Position numbers and translations under genes: made by a program. From positions 186,136 through 250,135 of the forward strand of contig VZRN01004715.1 of the NCBI GenBank assembly GCA_013397935.1: a stretch of 64,000 nucleotides of DNA. The letters run 5' to 3'. Shown in pieces: positions 1 to 12,612 of this stretch. The notes beneath the pieces were generated by a model that worked only from the letters and a program-made list of their open reading frames with translations, was not told the DNA's origin and did not search any database. Within the stretch, counting starts at the first letter, position 1. Every line of letters starts with the position of its first letter. The stretch is from Dasyornis broadbenti (taxonomy: Eukaryota; Chordata; Aves; Passeriformes; Dasyornithidae).

Positions 1-51
1 CTAAAATTGTAGTTACTAGTAGCTACCAGGAGAGTAAAATTGAATGCTTAC

Positions 52-227
52 CATTATCACACCATGCGCAATCCCCTGAAATTGTATAAAACACACCCTC
101 TTGTTTAGGAGCAAGAACTGCATACCAAGTCGCTCCTATCCTAAACAAATCCATTTGTACTGAAGAGCAGGCTTGAACTCTAAAGTACGCAAGATCTGAC
201 AATGTCACTGCTAATGACTTAAGAGGC
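52..227 (-). CDS. Candidate internal exon, unknown gene
   Basis: Seen: a 176-bp interval on the minus strand, open throughout in one frame. It ends at 52 in AATG followed by a GTAAGC donor (51-46) and starts at 227 after a TTAG acceptor with only a modest pyrimidine tract. The 58 codons include segments such as DLFRIGATWYAV, APKQEGVFYTI and GDCAWCDN, with mixed polar, aromatic and cysteine residues and local G+C above the flanks. It enters with one base completing a codon and leaves with one base. The upstream candidate exon 587-660 leaves two bases, so the two join in frame through an ATG codon. I do not recognise the protein. A chance open interval is possible, since 58 open codons in one of three frames is only a few percent likely but many intervals were inspected. 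If real, the gene continues to the left beyond the window. Confidence 0.35.
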
Positions 228-586
228 CTAACAATGCTCAAATACTCCTCTATCTTCAGAGATTAAAACTTAATTTAGGAATTAATTTATCAATTTAGAG
301 CATTTAAAGATTCTACTTTGAGAGAATCAGTATTTTTCAAATAATATATAAAATTTTAGAATTTCATTGGGGTTGAATTTTCATTATAAATTTAAGGCAA
401 AATTCCCTGAAAGTGTAAAACCAATAAATGCCTAATCTATCATTTTAGATTCCAACGTTTAGATTTTTACTGTTATGTATACCTTTTTGTGCAACTTCAC
501 CAAATGTGGCAAATGTCTTTAACTAAGGAACTTTCTGTTCATTTCTTCAAATTTATCAGGTATCTACTAATTGAGGACTGACTTAC

Positions 587-660
587 ATGATGATAATCAC
601 CAAACTGCATCTAAGATCAAGACACCACATCTCTGCATATGCAAATATTTCAGTATCTTT
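587..660 (-). CDS. Candidate internal exon, unknown gene
   Basis: Seen: a 74-bp minus-strand interval between a pyrimidine-rich acceptor (T-rich run ending GTCAAG at 661) and a GTAAGT donor at 586-581. One frame is open and begins KDTEIFAYAEMW, ending two bases into a codon. That phase fits the candidate exon at 52-227. The length suits an internal vertebrate exon. Weak points: the exon is short, a frame of 24 codons is open by chance in a sizeable fraction of AT-rich intervals, and no family is recognised. An open frame just to the right (about 815-945 on the minus strand, containing LEWEEAFANTEDIA) could be the preceding exon through a GTGAGG donor, but this is less certain. Confidence 0.25.
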
Positions 661-3600
661 CTTGACAACGAAGAGCAAAATATACAACCAACATGTTAAA
701 ACCTACCAAATAATGTGTAGATTTTAACAAGTAGCGAGCAGCTTAATTCAGAGCTCAGTTTCTAAAAGCCTGTTTGTCACAATTCACAACTGCTATTCTA
801 TATTTCTGTTGATTATACAGGAAAAGGAAATTATTTTCCACCAGAAAGCCAAGGCTTTTCCTCACAGCTATGTCCTCAGTATTGGCGAACGCCTCTTCCC
901 ATTCCAGTTTGCACTGAATTTTTTTTAGTAGAAGTAGGAGTTGGTTAAATTTTTCTCAGACAGAAGTACATAAAGAAACAGAGTAATGGATTCTGGCAAT
1001 TGTGATGTTGAACAGAACTGAAATTTAGTACTGTTAGGTTTTTAAACTGAATAAATACAAAAAAATTTCAATATAGAAACATTTTTCATTTAAAAGAACA
1101 ACATATTTTTCCAAAGAAAAAGACACATGGTAACTTTAGAACTATGATGGGATGATTTTTTTATAAATCAGTGGTGTAGGACCTATTCCAATCCACCTCC
1201 CAGTGTAACAACAAAAAGCCTCTGCATACTCAGAACTTCCAAGATACTGCCATTATTTTGTTAAGTATTACAAAGACACTAATGCAATTTCTCAAGAATA
1301 AACTGTCTGGTCTCTCATGTGTCAAGAAACGGTGCAACCATCTTCATGTACACAGCTGTCCTGTCACGTTTTCTTTCAGCACACAGCCCACAGACATGCA
1401 ACATCGTCCTAATGGTAACGAGCCTAAGTGGAAGCTCAGCAGTTCTAGGAGAAACAGCAATTATGTTTATCACAGCTCAGGACTTGCTTCCCGCTTTTGA
1501 AACCCTGTTTCCTGTTTGTGCACACAAAGCACTAATCTTTTCCCACCACCTGCACAGCAGTTCTGCTGCTCCTCAACAGGATTCCCACAGCCTGCAAGTG
1601 CCCTACCAGCATCTCGACAATGATCAGGCAGCAGGTCTAAACGGATTCAACTTCTGCCGTATCTTCCATTTGGAATTTTTAAAAAATGGTGAGTATGGTA
1701 ACCTACACAAGTTTATTTGAATAGAAAGAGATACCTAATCCAAATGGCAAGGATACAAAATGACAGATGAAAAAGTTCTCAACACAGAAAGCCTGGGCAA
1801 TCTAACTTAGGAGTCACACAGACTAATTCATCCAAAACACCAATAACTGTAGAATCCCCCTCCCCCCTACCCCCACAGCAAACTAATCCCTCCTCCAACA
1901 CGTATTCAGATGGAATTTTATTTTTGGTCACTGCAAGGTTCTTTGTTCTAGTTTCCTGCCTAGATTTCACCTTTTCCTGTGCCAAGGCAAGCAATTAAAA
2001 TCAGGATGATCAGAAATAAACATTAGAAGCAGATGTTACCACACAGTTTGTTACATACTAGTAAACAGGGTAATCGCGTGCTTTCCTGTCTGTACTCAGT
2101 CAACTCCTACTGGAATTAATCCTAGGTAACTATAAAGCAAGAAGAAAATTAAAACAACAAAAATCCCCAAAACATTAGTGTTGTGATTAACTCTCACTTC
2201 TATGGATTTACTCTGTAAGCTCTAATCATCTTCCTCTAATAATTAGGTGCTGCAGAAAAATTATTTTAATAAAACTTTAATTTTGTGAAATGAAAAGATA
2301 ATTTAAAATTTCTTACAGCAGCTTTTATATCTCATATAGCAGGTTATTTTAATGACTGGCTGCAATGCTTGTTGCACTAATTAAACAGCAGAACTCAAAA
2401 CCAGAAAAGTCAACCCATGTTACTAAAAAGTTGGACTTTTCAGATTTTCTGAAATACCATGCACTAGATTTTAACTATGATTCCCACTAACAAATAATTT
2501 TCCTCATTTTAACTCCACTCCCTTTTATTTTCTAATAGAATACAGGGCACTGCAGTATCTACGCACAGCTGCAAAACATGTAAATTCAGGCTTCCAAATG
2601 CAAGTTTTGCATCTTATGGGCTTAATCACTCTGCTGCATCTGCAAAATTTTAAAATATTTGAACTTTCATGCTGCCCACCTGAATTAAAAAATATCCTCC
2701 AATGGGTATTGCTTCTGCATTTTCTGTTGGGCGTGTTAGTGTAATTCCTCCCCAATGACACATGGTAGAAATTTTCAGTTTAATGCATGTTTGGCATATT
2801 ACATTTTCCTGGAACGGTTATTGGAACAGGAAAGAATTTTGCCTGTCTGCTATACTTTGTTTCAGAAGGAACTTTCTGATGGAAGAGGGCAATTGTTTCT
2901 TTTCAGTTCTAGAATGGTCTGCATTTCAAATTACTGGACTGGGAAAAAATACAAGCAGAAAACAATTCACTCTATAACCTCACAGTGAATAAGGAGGTAG
3001 GTTCATTTTCTGCTTGTTTTTTTCTAACATGTTTCTGCCTCCAGGTGTATTTTGCCTCTATTTAAACGATGGAGTATTCAAATTTATTATTTTCTGCTGT
3101 AAAAGTAAAAAAAAAAAATAAGACTAGAAGACTGAAGTGTATCTTGCATTGCATGTGGGGGTGCAGTTGGAGATGGGGTGAGGGGGTGCAGTTGGAACAA
3201 CATGGACAACATCTACATGGCATTAAATAGTTCTGAGAATAAAATATTTCCCAGGAGACAGAGAGGGACAGCTAGGGACCAAGTGGGTCAGTAACCCACT
3301 CATCTAAGTGGGGGACACACCTCCTTTTTCTGTCCATCACAGGTAGTTTGGCTATATCTTTTACACCAGCACAAGTACTCCCTTGCCTGCAAAATGAATT
3401 AAATAAGCTCAGAGATCAATCAGCTTGCAAACTAATCCTCCTAACGCCCTTAAAAAAAAAATAATTTTCAAATGGATGAGTGAGCTGATGAGACCTGCTG
3501 CAAAGCTGGACAGATGCTACTGCTGATGCAAAGAAAGGACTGAAATACATGGCTTCAGGCAAGACTACCTTTTTGGCAGTGACATTTAAATTAACATCAG

Positions 3601-4903
3601 AGGACCATGAAACTACACCATTAAGCCTCTAGGGACAAAAACCTCAGCTTCAGTTCCTTAATTTACGCGTTCTTTATGTTTCTCTCTACAGAAGGATGAA
3701 GTGTTAATTACTATTCTAACCAGCCCCACTTGAACTCACTCAATGTCTCCTACCTACCTGAAAGAGAAGAAAGAGATAACGACTATTTGCTACCTTATTT
3801 ATTCTCCGAGTGGAGTGAATCTCATCCATACTACATCATTAAAAATCTTGCTTGAAAAGACAAAATGTAACCGTTCAAGAAAGCTCTTGCAATAGCCCAG
3901 ATGGAAAACTCTGGTTTGCAGCATATTCCAGTGATGCACTAGGAATATGTAATTTTAATGGAGTAGGCTTGAGTCTGATTCATAACAGTAGGTGGAATAT
4001 TAGCCTTTTAAAACTGCAGAAAAAAGTAATAAATGATAACTTATTGTGCATGCTCAATATTGCACTCAGCCTGATTTGTAGGGAAATCAGATTATTAAAG
4101 ATGACTGCAAGCATTTGCAGATTGTCTTCAACAACTTTAAGTTACTCTGATACCATAGAATGCAATTTAGGAATATTGCAGGATAAGTAGATAAAAGACA
4201 ATTTCTAAAAAAATACGTTGAATATGAGAGAAAGAATAAAGACTGGATGATTGCTAAAAAAGTAGGAAGATAAAATTATAATGCCTGAAGAGTTAAGAGC
4301 TACATTTGCACTTACACTTGAGATATCTGAGGATTTTTACAGACCAATATATTCAGTTAGGTCTTCACACAATTAAATAAATAATAAAACAAACCCTCAC
4401 AGAATCCCTCTGGTTCCTTTGAAGCACAGTGCAAGAAAAAAATTACCATGGAAACAAGAAGCACAAAACTGTGATGAAAACTAGAAAAAAAATACCACTG
4501 CTTCTCAGCAGTGAAGAAAAAATACTGGCAAGCCTAACAGTAACTAATTAATGTTGTCAGTGTTTCAAATATTTACTTACATGAGTACATGTCACACATT
4601 ATTCAAATAAATCCTCCCACTAATCTTGATTTGACTCAGTTTGAACTCCCCCAAAAAAGCAACAACCCCGCTCCCCACACCCCAAAAAAAAAAAAAAAAC
4701 CCCTACAAAAAACCTCAAACCCCTCAGTGTGCAAACTACTTCCCCAAGGTGGAAATAATACCACAACAAATTCAAAATACACAGGACTACAGGACTTTTA
4801 ATTACTACGTAACTGCTAAATGCTCTGTTGGAAACAGATGCTCATAAATACATCTGTTTCTATTTATAGCATTTCGTTTCTCACATCAAGCATGCATTTC
4901 AGT
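661..4903. other. Non-coding AT-rich stretch
   Basis: No supported gene. It holds poly-A/T runs and a slightly G+C-richer block at about 1190-1700. That block is open for 133 codons on the plus strand, a length expected by chance and without recognisable domains. There is a C-rich run at 1856-1874 and a short imperfect duplication of a GGGGGTGCAGTTGGA unit at 3157-3171 and 3182-3196. The sequence looks like intron or intergenic DNA. Confidence 0.6.
3157..3196. repeat. Short direct repeat, 25-bp period
   Basis: The 15-bp string GGGGGTGCAGTTGGA occurs at 3157-3171 and again at 3182-3196, giving a 25-bp period with a G-rich spacer. It is a local duplication with no coding context. Confidence 0.85.
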
Positions 4904-4993
4904 GAATCACAGAAAGGTTGCAGTTGGGGGGCGCGTCTGGAGATCACCTGATCCAAGCCCCTGCTCAAGCAGAATCAGCTACAGCACACCACC
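4904..4993 (-). mobile_element. CR1 LINE 3'-end fragment
   Basis: Seen: the plus strand begins GAATCACAGAAAGGTTGCAG, followed by a CTGGAGATCACCTGATCCAAGC block and CCCCTGCTCAAGCAG. This is the reverse complement of the avian CR1 3' untranslated end. The element therefore lies on the minus strand with its 3' terminus at 4904. Only about 90 bp remain, typical of severe 5' truncation. A GC-rich interruption near 4928-4934 departs from the usual consensus. The upstream limit is approximate. Confidence 0.85.
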
Positions 4994-5154
4994 CATTTCA
5001 GTGCTGTCGTTTATACAAACAAAATCAGACCTCACTATTTTCAGAATGAGCTACTTGGTTAAGTAAAGGTGAATACATCAAGAAAAAAACCCATCACTTG
5101 CACAAGAACTAATCTTACTGTGAAGTGCAATGCCATTTAAATATATTATCATAT

Positions 5155-5168
5155 GGGGGGTGGGGGGG
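5155..5168 (+). repeat. Poly-G run (G6-T-G7)
   Basis: A run of six G, one T and seven G, followed by an A-rich tract and preceded by AT-rich DNA. It is probably a simple-sequence expansion. With only two G runs, any quadruplex would require splitting the runs. Confidence 0.9.
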
Positions 5169-8100
5169 AAAAAAACCAACAAAACCTGGGAAAAATAAAA
5201 AGGGTAAAAGTTCATTTTGATAAAAATAATTTATGTTTTTTAAAAAGTCAAGCAAGAAGATCCCTGTAATGGGACTTTCATCTTGCTGGAATTATTTTTC
5301 CATGGCATAAAAAAGCAGCTGTCACTTCTAAAATGAATTTATTATAAATTGATTAACTGTACACCGATATATTTTTAAAAATAAAAATATAACTACTTTA
5401 CTTTTGCTTTTTACTTTCTGTTCTTCTGGGAAAAGGGATTTTGTGGACAAATCTTTAACTCACATATCCAGAAGGCATTTACATTTCATTATTTCTGTGT
5501 AACATTTCAAACATGCAATGTTTTCTTCTTAATGTATTCAATCAAAGTAATTTTGAATGTCTGCATTCCCTTGCTGTATTTCTGAATCAGCTGTCTCACT
5601 TTGTTTAGCTTTCATTCTCATCACTTTTACATCCATTTATATGCTGCCTCTACTTCTTCAGTTTCTTATTCTTAGACATTTCCCAACCTTCTTGAGTTTA
5701 ATTCTTTTGGGTAGTTTCCTTCCTTTTTTTTTTTTTTTTTACTGGACTGAATGAAATATTTTCACCATGTAATTTGTTTTGTGTTACCATCTTGGCCTTT
5801 TATTCTCAGTCATGAACACTCACTAATTTGCTTACCCCATAAACACCTGTATATTTCTTCCAATTTTATTATTTTTATGTTTTTAAAGAACTTACAGTTA
5901 GAAGACAAAATTAACACCTTAACTTGGATTAAATATCTGTGTTACCATAATTTTTACTATCTGAAGTTTCTTTCATGACATCTGTCATAGCTAATTTATG
6001 CCTAAACAGCTGTCTAAAATAAACTTCTCATATGTTTGTGTTGCCTCTTCCCATGTACTCTACAATCAATAATCTGTATTTTGCTTACAATTTAAATTGA
6101 GAATTTAGTGAGGCTGATTTTATCACAAATGTCTTTGGGATATCCTGCTCTAGCACTAGAACAACATGAACAAGCAGTATCAGATATTTTCATAAAACAG
6201 ATCAAGAAATGTTACTCTTTGCTTCAGAGCCTCTTGTTATTGATTTGTGTCAACAAATCCCCAAACATCAGCATTTCTCCACTTAGATTATATCATAAGG
6301 GACGTTTGAATGGATAAGCGCTGCTAAAGGCATAATCCAAAACAGAACTGTTCTAATGAGTTCAGTGGACTCTGCATTAAACCGTATGTCTAACTACAGA
6401 CTGTTAATCGCTACACTTAATAACCAAACCAGATATAAACCCCACAACCACTGTCCTAAGAGACTCAGTTTAAATTAAATGCTTCTTAATTTAATACACA
6501 ACAATTTTTTTTTTTCCTGTGTACTTGTGTTGAAAGTGTTTGTGCAATACCTTTCTATCATATATTTTCACTGTGAAGAAACCTTGCAGCTTCTTTTATA
6601 ACCAAATCAATGGGTGAGTAAGGATTACTGCAAAATAAAACCAGCTCATATATCAGGATAACATTCCTCCTTAGAGATAATGGTACCTCCTCCTCATTTT
6701 TTGTTTAATAGTATCTACCCATGGTAAACACCTTGTCTAAGAGGTTCAATAAAATTGTCCATCAGCAAAAAAAAAACAAACCAAGTATAAAACTGGGAAC
6801 CATTACAGAATGACCAGACTTACTAGAGATGCCCTCACTTGAACAGACATGTCTATAGGTATATAAAATTGTAATAGCTTTCTTCCCTTTGTCAAACTAA
6901 ATAAAGAGGTCTGCCAATGTCTGCCAGTTTTGGTAGGAGGAAATATCATTCACAACCACTATTTAAATATAATATCAATAAGATCAGATGAAAAAAGGAA
7001 ATCAGGTAAAAATTACACATTTAAAAGCTGACCATAAATGAAACATTCATTAAAAGTCACGGTTGAAATTTATATGAAAGAGACAAAAAACTAGTGCATT
7101 CTTCCTCTCATCCCATACTTTGTCATCAGCAAAGAAGATTTATGTAAAGGAAGTTCTGATTGTGATTCTAATTGCAGATTCTTCCTGTATTGATTTGATC
7201 TGGAAAATGTCTTCACTAATAAAAAGTTAGAGCATCTAAAGTTACATTCTAATACACAAATGCATTATTTTGCATGCATAGATATACCTCAGTTTAATTT
7301 GAACAAACACAATTAAAAAATCTCAAAAGCGTAGTATCTCTACATTATAGTGAAGACTTACCAAAGAACGTTACTACTATTCAGATAATGCTGCTATGTA
7401 AGGATTTGAAATCAAAACACATGAAGACTGTACTGGAAACAGGAATGGAAAACCACAACCAGCCTTATGCAGTGCCAAGCAAAGCAATAAATCAGACTTA
7501 GGTCAAACCACACTCCAGAGAGTTTTAATTTATATCATAAACAGAAAAAGTTTAACAGGTTTTGGCCTATGCCAAGTGCTTTGATCTATCAAGGCTACAA
7601 TCACAGATATAAAAGCATTTATATTGTTTCATAAAATATGAAACATTATATTAAATGCCTATACATAAAAGCCACTTTAGGTTTGCTTTTTATAAATTAA
7701 AACAATATATTCTAGTTGAAGTTCTTCTATAAGCTGTAGACAGACAGAATTTCCAATAATTGTTTTTAAGAATATTATCAAAGCTGTAGAAAAATACATC
7801 CTTTCACAGACAGTAGTTACAACGGAAAACATGAATCCATGTTACTTTATCTTTCAAAATAATTTGCAGCCTCACTATTTCCAGTGTAGAAAAATACATT
7901 CAATTTCATAATCAAAAATCAAATGATTCTGGTTTTATAATAAGATTATTCAGAAAAAAATGAAACAAACTTAGAGAAAAAAACTATGACAAGCATTTCT
8001 CTGGGGTTTTTATGGTCTTAAGATTTTTTTTCATAAATTTTGTATTTCTAAAAACATAGTAACAACTGGTATCTACAAAGAAATCATTATCAAATATACA

Positions 8101-8724
8101 GATGTTTTAGAGAAAATCCCTCTTTCAGTATTCTCTTTGATGAGACTGTTCTCCCAAATAATCACTGCAGCCTGCAGCCAGAAGACACAAAAGCAGTGAG
8201 TGTGTTAATATCAGTCTATGCTGAGTAGCAGAGTTTATACTCTCTCAACACTGATCTGCTACAAAGTAGGAAACACAGTGTTAAGAAAACAGAATGAAAT
8301 ATGAAATTAACCTTTAGTGGTTATCCCCAACAATGCTGACAATATAGCCATTTAAAATCAAATCAATACTTCAACCACACAGCAATATAAGCAAACTTTT
8401 AATATTAGGACTCTGACTCGTGTTCATAAGTCAATTTTAGCAGTTTCCACTAAACAGCTTGTTTTTTGCACTGAATTTTGTTTATAGGAACACATCATCA
8501 TCTATTGGAAATAATAGTTTCTCACTCACAAACATTTCATTACAAACCACAGAGGAATGTTCTCTTTCCTAAGGCAAAGAAAAAACCCATACATGAGCAG
8601 CACATGTTTTTCAAGTTAAAAATCCTGCATAAGGCTTCTGTCCTCACTACAATTAAAGCTCTTATGCTTCATTTCAAGTTGATGTCTCAAAGTAAAATTT
8701 CTTTCAATTACAGTAATAGCTTAC

Positions 8725-8772
8725 CATAAACACCAGCCCTACCACCCCACTGGGATTTTCTTTCACTAGTTG
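8725..8772 (-). CDS. Weak candidate micro-exon
   Basis: Seen: 48 bp on the minus strand between a T-rich acceptor ending TTTGTCAG and an ATG/GTAAGC donor. It is open in phase 0-0 and reads QLVKENPSGVVGLVFM. The splice signals are good, but 16 open codons carry little statistical weight and no family is recognised. It is listed because its strand agrees with the candidate exons at both window ends. Confidence 0.15.
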
Positions 8773-11697
8773 CTGACAAACAAACTTAGAGCAGTTGTTT
8801 CACCAGTACTTTGCACAGAGATAGCGACCTTGGTCATAAAAATGTGTATCAAAAATTACTCTTAGACTGGCAGTTTTCTTGATCGTTTTCTAGATTTCCT
8901 TCCATACCAGTAAACCATAGGAAATCAGAACTAAGAGGTACTTGGGCAGTAAAGTGCATTAGTATCTTCAGTACAAACAGAGAAGATGCGTACAGAAAGT
9001 TAGTGAAGGCAGCATCTCAGAGTGGCAAATTATCAGTTAGGGAGGGCATTAACTCATTTATGACTTGCCAATAATGACAAGTTTTCAGTCTCAACACTAT
9101 TTTGCAATAGGACAATGAACATAAATTATACAAAATAAGGAATTGTGAACGCAGAAACATACAGAATTCCTTTATATTCAACTTGTGTACAAATTGGTTA
9201 TCATGTCTTTCTCTGTAAAAACAGTTTTGGTACGCTGAGCTGTCCTGTTGTAGAACCCAAATATTCCTAAATGTACTACACAGACAAATAATAAGTTATT
9301 GGCAATAAGAAAAAGAGTTTGTAAAGTTCAGAAACGCATCTGCATAACTGTGTCACTAATGATGAGAATGAAACTTGGATTTACAACACAAATATCCTAT
9401 GCTTGTATGCCTTTTCAAGAGCTGGTAAAGAAAATCACAGACCTGATTCTTCTTTAGAAAGAATGGGATTATGTGGAATTTGATTAGCTGAGTATAAGAT
9501 CTGTGTAACCTACTCAACTGGACAGGAGGAAACATGCAGAAATTAGGACAAGCAGGTAGACAACAACATTTGGAGCCTTTAGCCATGAGAGTTCCCGGAG
9601 TAACAGTTATGAAACACAGACATGCTGGTTACAACCTGCTGCAAAGTAGCTGAGATATTTGTTCAGAACTGTATTTTAGCTGCTCACATCCTTGCAGAAC
9701 TGAAGTTGAAAGAGAACCTACATTTTTCTGACAAATTATAAAATACTTCAAGACACCACACCTGCAAAGTATTAACTAGCAGATATGTAAATAACAGAGA
9801 AAATTAGGTAAAAGAAAATTGCGCAAAAGAACATCCTAGAGCTTGAGTTTCTCCCGAATTTCAGGATGGTGTTATACATAAAAGTATAGATCAGTAAAGT
9901 AGTCTAAAAGCCTACCTTGCAATCTGTCAGAAATTGGTCCCCTGAATTAAACCTATTTCCCTGCTTTGAACATGAACAAAAACAGTACAATGTGTTAGCC
10001 AGCCATTTCTGAGTTGGACTCATGAACATAATCGTGTGTTCACAAGACAACAAAGATTAAAAGAAATCCAGATCAACAGTTACGTTTCAGGATAAAACAG
10101 ATGATAAAACTTAATTATCTTTCATCTAATTTCTAATTTCTTACCTAACTGTTCTTACTACACAACACACTAGAAATGTCAGCAAGCTATACAGATTTCT
10201 ACATTAAAAAATGAATAGTAGCAGGAGAGGGCATTTTTGGAAGTGAATGTTTTCTCAGAATAATAATGCTTTGACTTACAAAATGCATCTGCTACAGCAC
10301 ACAGACTGGGGTAGTATGTCCCTTCCTGTTCACCTATTACAGGTTTAGACTAGAATAGAACAGTGTAATTCTGGGTAAGAAGATTAATTTAGGAAAGATT
10401 CTAAAACTCCCAAACAACTCTCCACACTCTAACCCTCAAAAACAGGTAAAAGGGAATATTTAAAAAATGTCAGAGGAATTTCTACAGAGAAAAAGAAAAT
10501 GAGACCATATACCACTAGCCAAGATACATATATATTGCATTTTACAGAACATTGTGAAAGATTCATATATGAAGAATCATAGTTTTCAAAACAAAGCAAG
10601 GGTTAGGTATAAATGAAAAACCATTTCAATTTTTAACAGAGTTATCATTTAATATTTTCATAGAACTGAAGAATGTGACAGCTTTCTTCTTCAGTCTTGA
10701 CAAATCTCTTTTGCCCTGACCACATGCTAGCAATTTACACTTTAGAAGTCATGTCACCAAAATGAACCCTTTTTTTTTTAATGGAAAATCCAATTTACCT
10801 AGCCAGAAATTATTGAATGTTCCAAAGCAACTCCTGTTAGCAGTGATATATAAATAGTATAGCCTTAAATCACACCTATACTATTTTTAGTATTGGAGGG
10901 CTTGTGTTTAGAAGATCACATGCTTTCTTCAGCTTCAGAATCTGATGAACAACTTGTCAGGTCATTGGGAAAAATGAAGCACACGGATTTTACAGTGAGA
11001 AATAAGCTTAATGTTACCAAGATTGTTATCTCTCCAGTAAAGATGAGGTCTGGAATTCAGTATTGAGATTACAGTTATCATCACAGTATGACATGTAGCA
11101 GAAATTCAGAAGCTGTCACAAGTAGCGTAGTGATTTGAGGTTCCTCTTAAAGGACAACCAGACTGAAGACATTCTGCAACATTTTAGCTGTTTTTTAAAG
11201 TATTAGGAACACAGAAGACACACCTGATGCCAGCATACCCACTATTCCTTCTGACAAAGGACTTGCTCCAGATCATTTCAACAAAAGAGCACTTGAAAAA
11301 TTGAAAGCCGTGTGTCTCATTCTTTTTGTCTTTAGAAAAACAGCAATAATAACAGAAGATGTAGTGCTATCAGTTCTCAAGTCTGGGTGTACATGAAAAT
11401 AGATTCAGCTTCCTTGAACAGACATTTCTGAAAGGCATAAATTACAAAAGTTTCTCTAAGAAAAATTTTTATTTTTCTCAAAAGCGCTTTAGCAAGTTTC
11501 CAAAATCCATTGAAAATCAAAAATGCTACTTGAGGCATAAGCCTTGAAAAGGATCCTATGTAGCAGTGAGCAAGATAAAAAAATTATTATTTAAGACCCT
11601 CTGGTTCCCAGGTGAGAGCTTAATATCTGCAGGGACAATTTTAATAAACAATAATAATAGGATTTTCATGTGGACAAAAGCACTGAAGAAACCAACA

Positions 11698-11738
11698 TTA
11701 GATTTTAAGCATGCAAATGCTTAAAATGCAAAATCTAA
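11698..11738. repeat. Imperfect inverted repeat (hairpin)
   Basis: The left arm ATTTTAAGCAT (11702-11712) and right arm ATGCTTAAAAT (11717-11727) are perfect reverse complements around a 4-base loop. Outer TTAGA/TCTAA bases extend the pairing to 11698 and 11738, with extra bases in the right arm. The function is unknown, and AT-rich hairpins of this size do arise by chance. Confidence 0.7.
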
Positions 11739-12104
11739 AAATGTGACAACAGAATTCTAAGAAGCAAATGCTCAAAGGAACTCTAGTAAACTGGCTCCTC
11801 TCCTGATAGTCCAAAGATGCCAATCAGGAAAAGAAACACTCCGAAGACACACAGATGGTAGAAAAACCAGGTCAGATTGGCTATGGAAAAGTTGTTTTGA
11901 CCAAAATAACCACAAGGCAATAAACAAACCTAGAATGTTTTCACAGTAAGAAAAAAAAAAAAAAACATTCATGATGTGTAACTTTACTTCACAAACATTT
12001 TCCTTCAGTTTGTGATGGGCTCTGGTGAACATTATTACTTGGGCTACACTAAAACAAACAGCTAGAACATATATGTACATCAGAACATCAGAAAGGGTTT
12101 TCAT

Positions 12105-12142
12105 ACTAACTACCAACTTTCAGACTAACTACCAACCTCTTG
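12105..12142. repeat. 19-bp direct tandem repeat
   Basis: ACTAACTACCAAC occurs at 12105 and 12124 with 19-bp spacing, giving two adjacent, nearly identical units. It looks like a small local duplication. Confidence 0.85.
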
Positions 12143-12612
12143 AAAGCTCAGTGAACCACATCAGCTACAGCAACTTTCAAGGCTGCTAACAACAGTAATA
12201 ACCAAACCAAAATATAAATGTTCATGAGATCTGGAAAAATAAAGTTCCCAAACCTATCACGGACTTGTTCAGCATCATATCTGACGTGTTCCTCCATAAA
12301 GAAAGATGCCCACAAATTTTCTATTAGCCATACAGCTACATAAATTAAGGAGAGAATATTTTTTCTAGCATATGTACCACCCATAAGTCTGATAACAGAA
12401 TAAGGACATATACAACTACATACATATGCCTGAACTATTCCCTCTTCAGAACTGATAAACAAAGGTAAAACAATCTCTATTAGACAAAATTTGTAAATAT
12501 GAAGTTCATAGCCTCAACTATGACAATTCTTGGTCATCAAGATCAATTGGCAAAGAACAACATTCTCTGTTAGTTGGTTGGTTGTTCTCAGTTTAAAAAG
12601 CAAGATGACAAA

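Larger units (their letters stand above)
4994..12612. other. Non-coding AT-rich stretch
   Basis: No supported gene. Contents noted: a G6-T-G7 run at 5155-5168, several poly-T and poly-A tracts, one small exon-like interval (8725-8772), an inverted repeat (11698-11738) and a 19-bp direct repeat (12105-12142). Two minus-strand open frames (11772-12116 and 12148-12462) are hydrophobic and lie in different frames. Their lengths are within chance expectation for this base composition. Confidence 0.6.

Noticed and set aside
730..782. Possible minus-strand exon (53 bp, frame KLSSELSCSLLVK)
   Set aside because: Its exit phase would create a stop in the downstream candidate exon at 587-660, and its acceptor has a poor pyrimidine tract.
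1319..1720. 133-codon plus-strand open frame ending near an ATG/GTGAGT donor-like site
   Set aside because: Its length is within chance expectation for six frames at this base composition, with no recognisable domain. The overlapping 80-codon frame at 1258-1500 shows the block is simply stop-poor and G+C-richer.
3852..4190. 112-codon plus-strand open frame
   Set aside because: Expected by chance, no recognisable motif, and surrounded by ordinary AT-rich DNA.
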